Assembly: GCA_907163345.1 (NCBI GenBank)
Contig: CAJQUN010001236.1
Coordinates: 1-64,000, forward strand
Direction: 5' to 3'
DNA length: 64,000 bases
Source of the DNA: Haberlea rhodopensis
Taxonomy: Eukaryota; Streptophyta; Magnoliopsida; Lamiales; Gesneriaceae
Shown here: piece by piece, positions 57,956-64,000 of the stretch
Layout of the letters: the number at the start of each line of letters is the position of its first letter
How positions within the stretch are numbered: the first letter of the stretch is position 1
The notes under the pieces: generated by a model
Seen by the model: only the letters and a program-made list of their open reading frames with translations
What the model was told of the DNA's origin: nothing
Databases searched by the model: none
Position numbers and translations under genes: made by a program

Positions 57956-60900
57956 CTATCTCTGAGGCACTTCCCTTGGGTCAGTACCTCGGACATTATC
58001 CTTATTATTCGACTCGAGAACATCAGCTTCTGCAAATTTCCGGAATCGTCTCGAATTTCCACCATCATCAGCATCCCGCCTTCGATGCATCACCTCCCCT
58101 CTGTCATCACACCTCCTATGTACATAACCAGTCTCAAATTTACCCTCCCTGCCATCATTAGCCAAGAAGGAAAATCTTCCTGGACGAATTGTGGGCTTAA
58201 AATAGTCGTCTGATTTTACTCGATCAGAAGAACCATTAGCATCAAACCTCTGAGAGCGCCTATTTAATCTCACAGGCGATCTCCGCCGTCCTAGATGATT
58301 GTCTGCAAAACTAAGATCATCAAACCATCGGCTGTGGCGTTGGCCCCTTGGAGACAAGTAACCCTCTCTATAATCACATTCAAAAGTGGAATTTGAATTA
58401 AGCAATTTCATTCTGTCCATCCTAGCCTCAGACCTAATATCTGGAGATCTGATGCGCCTTCTAGTACCGAAGTCCCGTGCTCTATTAGAATGCCAGGCCA
58501 TTGGTGAACGTGTTCTTGATCTTGAACGAGATCTTCTACGTGTTAAAGGAATATGAACGCCTCTACCCGAACTGGGAGAAAAGTTTCGTTTTGCGCTTGA
58601 TAAATAAGGTGACAGGCGAACAGATTTGGAAGTATTATCAGGTAGAGGCTCAAATTTCTTACCAACACTGTGTGGATAATTCTCCCTGATACCTTGTGAT
58701 AGCGGCATCTTTCTGCGCACACCAAAACAATCATCTCTGTCCACACGTGAACTTCTAACTAGGGGCCTATTCAAGTATCCTTTTGAAAAATAATTAGCAT
58801 TCTGCCTTTTGTGACCGAAGTCCAACCTACCAAACTTATCTACCGAGCCCCCAGTTATTCTTCTTGGCCTGTTAAAGCTACAACCCTCGACACCCTGATA
58901 ATTAGAAGTATAATGGTTTCTTGAACCCCAGTATGTCCACCGATCTTCTCCACTTTTTTCACCTTCGTGGGCAGCGTGTCTATATCTCAAATATTTGTAG
59001 GAACCCATATCCTTTTCAGCGCGAGAATCTGAACCATCAACACGGCGAGATCTAAAAAAATCATAATAACAAATACTATAAGAACTAAATATTTCAAAGT
59101 CGCCCCTCCAATAAGATGCAAGATAATACATGAACAATTAGGTGTATGGAGCAAAAAATGGTAAACCAATTACGTAGGCATATTAATTACCTGTATTGCT
59201 GCATACAGAAAATATCCTTCCCATCCAATGCATCCAAGGATGACCGACTTTTGCTACAAGATTGAACTTTACTCTGAATAGTCCTTAACAAGTATTCGTT
59301 CATGTGTGCGACAGTATCAAAACCTGCATTCTTTTGATCCGAGAATCTTCTCTTCGTTTCGACATTTTCTCCGATAACTAAGTCAGGAAATGATTCGTTC
59401 TTTCCACCACCATTGTTATTCTCGGGTTCATCTTCCGTAAAATGCACAAAGGAATGTTGGACTGCTCTACTGTTACTCTCACTGCTATCCAGAAATTTTT
59501 TCGTCAACAAACTTTTCCTCACACTGCTTTGAGAACCTTCAGAACCGCCATCAACTATCTCAGACCCAGGTAAATCACCAGCATCAGAACCATCTCCATG
59601 TCTCCCATCAGATTCATAATCAACCAATTGATTTTCCAATTCATTTTCCTCACATTTGTACAAAAATGACCCCCTCAACTCTCCATCTTCATATGGAGAA
59701 TCATGGCCTTCCTCATACATAGTCAATTCGTCACTATCAATCACGTGACCATGGTTATCTAGACGTGTGTCTGAATAATGACGAGCATCAACGGTCATAT
59801 AAGAATCAATGTGATTCTTTTCAGCAGAACCAATATGTGAATCAATCTTTTCAGCAGAACCCATATGTGAATCAATCCTTTCAGCAGAACCCATATGCGA
59901 ATCAACCTTCTCAGCAGAAGCAGGATAAAAATCAACCATTTCAGCGGGCGCACTATGCGAATTCATGTTTTCAACAAAAGCGATCGAATTAGTCTTTGCA
60001 GCAGAAGTAGCAGGAGATTCAATCCTTTCGACAGAATAATCAATCTTTTCCCTAGACGCAAATGAATAATCCATATTTTTCTCAGTATCTTGGTCAGAAG
60101 TCTTTGCGGTCACGTTACAATAACAAATATTTGCTGGTTCCGTTAAGGTTTCCTCAAGACTAGGCGACTCAATACACGTTCCATGTGGTGATACTGCTAC
60201 TAACTTGCTTTCCTCTGCTTTAAGATTAGAAAGCTTGTCCTCTGCGACAACTGGAAGAGTACAGAGTAACTGGTATTCAGAACACTCCTGTCTCCCTTCC
60301 ACATGCATATCACCATTGACCATAACCTTCGAGATTTTAGCATCATTACATGGTCCATCCCAAGCATCCATCAAAGTGTTCAAATCCCAGTGCCTCCGGT
60401 CCACTTTCAAAGAAACAGCTCTTGTTGTGGTCTGATCTCCCACACATCCAAGCACACTCAGAGTAGCAGATTCCAAGTTGTTCGAAACTAGAGGACGGCC
60501 AGTGTCATCTTCATGCACTGTCTCATCACTCAAGGGCATGTTGCATCCTGAATCTTGGTTAAATAGTGTGGCCAGATTGGATAAATCAGAGCTTTTTGGC
60601 ATTAAAGAATCTCCTACATGATTCTCTTTCCAAGCTGTATCAGTATCATCATCCATGCTAGCAGCTGCTGCAAGAAGTTCAATACCTGAGAAGTCTTCCA
60701 CATAATTATGTTCCTGTCCTGTTTGTTCAGAGAGGACTTCATAATCAAATCTTTCACCAAATTTGATTGAAGCCGGTCCATCTCCTAACTTCCAGCTAGA
60801 ATATGAGCTTGCAGACTTCAGAACTGAGAAACAACTTGGATGTCCATCATTATCCTCAAAAAAAGGTGAAGAATTAAACGGTAGAGAGGAAGAATCTAGA

Positions 60901-61187
60901 AGACATATGGAAGGGGTTCGAGGCTGAGGTGATGGAGATCGAAGCAAATGTCTTCTTTTCTTTATTGGTACATGGACAGCTTTTCCAGAGGTTGGTTGTC
61001 CAGAAACAGCTGCACTCAACTGTCACATTTAATAGATGCAATTTTAGCAAATATAGCTTACTGGACCAGAAAAAAAACATGGTACACTCAAGATTTGAGA
61101 ATGTACCTTCCTTCTCGCTACTGACGTCCTGGAGCGTCTTCCTTTTGTCACAATCTTCCAATTCAACTGCGGGTTGATGGAATCCAT
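57956..61187 (-). CDS. nuclear-looking Arg/Ser-rich plant protein, unknown function
   Basis: Three coding exons: 61107-61187 (start ATG 61185-61187, 27 codons), 59191-61019, and 57956-59051. Introns are GT..AG and phases fit; together 1002 codons. I do not know the gene. Seen in the protein: basic NLS-like KKRRH near residue 47 within KKRRHLLRSPSPQPRTPS; a conserved-looking SGIELLAAAASMDDD at about 135; repeats of SAEK(I/V)DSH(M/I)G at about 395-430; an acidic centre; and a C-terminal Arg/Ser region RRRSRSRSRTRSP at about 800-815, then RRRIRSP and RGQRHSRW-like motifs. The layout (acidic N part, basic RS-like C part) suggests a nuclear RNA-related or chromatin role, by composition only. It is the only clear host gene in the window. 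Confidence 0.88.
59810..59960 (-). repeat. 30-bp coding tandem repeat (decapeptide SAEKIDSHMG)
   Basis: Five or so units TTTTCAGCAGAACC-ATATGTGAATC (plus strand) in exon 2 of the 1001-aa gene. The first two are altered by an extra NH insertion and substitutions. Confidence 0.8.
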
Positions 61188-63110
61188 AACTTCTAGTCCT
61201 ACACTGCTTAGCATTTCCTTACCGATAGGCTATAGACACCAACAATCAATCCGCCACCAGAGCTTTTGCACGATTCCTGTAAAATCTGGCCTCTTTCCTG
61301 ATTTAATCCCAATTTATATTCCACTCTCCTGGAGCAATTTCAAACACATCTGCCAGACACAGGAACACTTAATTCAGGCAAAAATAAAAGGAGAGAAAAT
61401 TTCTCTGAACTCATTGCTCAACATATACAATACGCAATATGTTCTAAGCTGTGTTTCCTTCCAAATATTTCAACGGGATGCCCCATCAACTAAAAGTATT
61501 AAGTGTTTAAAGTTTGACAGAACATTCAACCCAAGAAAGCAGAATGTTTTCTGATGAATCCCTAACAAACTAAGATTATAGTAAATGAATTATTTCTAGC
61601 ATGTAACTAAGCTCATTCTTCCATCAGCTAGGTGATCGCATATTAGACAGAGGTCACACCTAAATGCTAGATAAATTAAACACCACAACAATTTCAGAAT
61701 CTCACCATAGGCCAAAAGGCAACTTAGGCCACTTCAACGAAAATATCTCTCTCCAATAGGCCTCCAAATCTTCCACACACTGAAGCAGACTGCCATTAAA
61801 CATAAATTGAATGAGCATAAATCATACATGCTTTCAAACACAAAAATAATTCTCAGACACGACACGGAGCAGAGATCAAGCAAATGGACTGAGCAAATGG
61901 CTCATGTATATATATTACTCAAGATTGATTCGCATAGTTCGTCACTCCTCATACCAAAAATGACAGGGAGTCAGGAGGTCAGAAAGGGCAGAAAGTTCTC
62001 TATTGATGCAAAAGCATGGGAGATCAAAAGTAATAGATCCAAGAACTTAGGCCAAAATGGAGTAAAGGGGCTGGCTGTGGGCAGCACAGAGTCATTTCAA
62101 CATCATTAAAGACTCGCACTCCTCATATAGTAAAGATTATTAACGTAAAAAGAAGGAAGAATCTAGCGCCAGTTTTGTATTAAAGTGTCCACTAAACATG
62201 ACGGTCCATTAAATCAACCAAACGCTCTGCTTGAAACCATCCGCTAGCAATATTTCAATGAAGGAATCTGCCGGCATTTTCTAGATTTCGGATCCACCAA
62301 GTATGGCAAAAATGCGAAAGCGCGAGAACATGTCAAAGTTTTGTAGCAATTTTTTAAGAGATAGGAGGATAACTCCAGATCTATTGAATCAGCAATCAAT
62401 AGTCATTAAAAGAATGAAGAAAAATTCAAACTTTTTATTCTTCATATTTTCATAGTCCAACTTCCATCGGATAGATCAAAGAATGTCATCTCAAAGGAGC
62501 ATCTATAAAGAGAGTTTCTTGATGCTCCAGGAAATAATTATGTGCATAGAAGTAATCATGATCCGATGCAGATTTCTCTGAATTTTAATAATCCATCGCG
62601 AATCTTCAATTCATATGCAAGGACGCCTTAAATTTCTCGACCATAAAACTTTGCATCAGGTTCAGATCTTGAATTCATGGATCCTTAAACTCGAATCCGG
62701 GATTATAAAACCCTAGGAAAGCAGGAATAACTTCAAAAACTACAGATCTCTATCTTGATCTTGAGACGCAAATTCCCTTATCTGACGACGATGACGAAAA
62801 CAACACAAATACAACGAGCACACAAATGACAAGCAGATCATCAAAAAGCTTACGCTTTCATATACCTTTAGAAATAGCTTAAATTCTCAAATCTTCCCCC
62901 GTAAATGGCACGAATTCTGATTAATCCTCGTCCGATTGTCTAACTCTCACGAACTTTTCAAAAAACAATCTTTGCAAAAACTCCGTTCAAATCCATATAT
63001 TCTGTCAAACACCCTAAGCCACCATTCTTATTCCCAAAGAATCAAATAAAAACTCAGCTGCCTCCGCCGCCGCTCAGCACTAACGGGATCCGCGAAGTTT
63101 TAATGAACGG
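61188..63110 (-). promoter_or_regulatory. likely 5' UTR with a long leader intron, and promoter
   Basis: A plausible donor (CTAAAG|GTATATG, near 62865) and acceptor (CTAAGCAG|TG, near 61204) would remove a ~1.65-kb intron. A GC-richer CTCCGCCGCCGCTC stretch at about 63062-63075 suits a leader or transcription start area. No TATA box is clear. Short frames here are not supported. Confidence 0.4.
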
Positions 63111-63404
63111 TGGTGGCCGTTGGATCTTGAACCCTCTCACGATTAGGAGCCGTCTGATTGTCTCTTAACTCTTGTCATCCGGAAATTTCTTTGCCTTTTT
63201 CCTGAGAAGAGATGATGATGAGGTTTGGAGGAATGGATTTTACCTCAATTTATGCTTGCCGCTATAACGATACTACCCTTGTACATTATGATATATAACG
63301 AAAATACCCTTGATGCCCTAGCACAGTAGCCAGTTGCAAACATATGATGAACTTAAAAAACAGAAATTGCATCAATAAAGATTCAAATACGAGTCACTTA
63401 CAAT

Positions 63405-63928
63405 TAAGGATGACAATGAGGTGAGTTTGAGATATATTTGACAAAACTTGAGACTCGTCCCACTATAAAAAAGATTGTCTCAGACCAGTTCTGTCTGGCT
63501 TGATTTTTATTTTTTATTTTTTCTAAAAAAAAGTGTTTAATAGCTATAAATCTATTATGAAGCATAAAAATTAAGTTTCTATATTAAATTTCATGTTTTT
63601 CTCTATTAAATATTTATAATAAGCCTTGAAAAATTTTAAGCTACCAGATATTTATTAATTTGCTCTCATTCCCTTCAAAATATCTAACTCCTTTAATATG
63701 AACACATGTGTTTTGATATAAAATTAAATAATGTCACATCATGATTCAGCTAAATAATTATTTTTTTAAAAAAAAATTAAATATGTATAATGGGCGGGAC
63801 CAGGCGGATTTGGCCAAAACCGGGACACACCCTATCCCGCTTCAAACACATTAGAGCGGGTCCAGACCCGGCCCGATGGGATGGGTTTATTACAGGTCCG
63901 GGTTCTGACCCGTTCCATTCCCATCACT
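63405..63928. mobile_element. hAT-like MITE
   Basis: Ends TAAGGATGACAATGAGG and (reverse) AGTGATGGGAATGG. Flanks ACTTACAAT (63396-63404) and ACTTACGAT (63929-63937) fit an 8-9-bp TSD with one mismatch. Interior has GACCCG/CGGGTC motifs. Confidence 0.65.
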
Positions 63929-64000
63929 ACTTACGATTATGGGAGGGTGACAATCCACAAAGGAAAGATGGGGTTGTCGTGAACCTAATTATTAAAACGG

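Noticed and set aside
61174..62109. Plus-strand frames of 100-126 aa opposite the host gene leader
   Set aside because: They lie over the probable leader intron of the minus-strand gene and show no domain or codon signal.

Overview
The window is nuclear DNA from a flowering plant, probably a eudicot. Evidence for this: spliced genes with GT..AG introns, plant-type LTR retrotransposons primed by initiator-Met or Asp tRNA, a Mutator-like (MULE) transposon with a plant mobile domain (PMD) gene, an L1-type LINE with a C-terminal RNase H, and short hAT-like elements. The species cannot be named from the sequence. Most of the window is transposable elements. Many can be bounded exactly because both target-site duplications (TSDs) are visible.

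Region 1-29.3 kb is one decayed minus-strand gene (PMD/DUF1985-like, 508 codons once the inserts are removed) broken by nested insertions. A tandem three-LTR TRIM (146-1248, TSD TTATT) sits in its last exon. A 24.6-kb Tekay-like Ty3/Gypsy element (3466-28078) sits in its second exon. The Gypsy element carries three further insertions: an Athila-like non-autonomous element in its 5' LTR (5283-13966, itself holding a solo LTR at 9431-12043), a Sirevirus-like Copia element lacking pol in its protease (15645-20753), and a solo LTR in its reverse transcriptase (21429-23414).

Region 29.3-46.8 kb is gene-poor. It holds a small Gypsy-like gag-only element on the minus strand (30343-32997, TSD ATATG), an ACCGAA-rich short element (33.2-33.8 kb), and a 293-bp hAT MITE split by an 8.9-kb non-coding LTR element (35272-44136). 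That LTR element has a piece of another family's LTR inside its internal region. A degenerate LINE follows (about 46.78-50.49 kb, minus).

Region 50640-56825 is the most interesting element. It is an apparently complete MULE (10-bp TSD CATATTTCAA) with two convergent intact genes: a five-exon PMD protein with an Arg-Gly tail (667 aa) and a MURA-type transposase (830 aa, DDE and SWIM residues present). Four GGCGCC-rich palindromes lie at each end, directly between the terminal repeat and the TATA box of the gene at that end. Similar GC-rich palindrome arrays occur in the LTRs of three other, unrelated element families here.

Region 56.8-64 kb holds the only clear host gene: a minus-strand, three-coding-exon gene for a 1001-aa nuclear-looking protein with an Arg/Ser-rich C-terminal region. 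It lies between two short non-autonomous elements.
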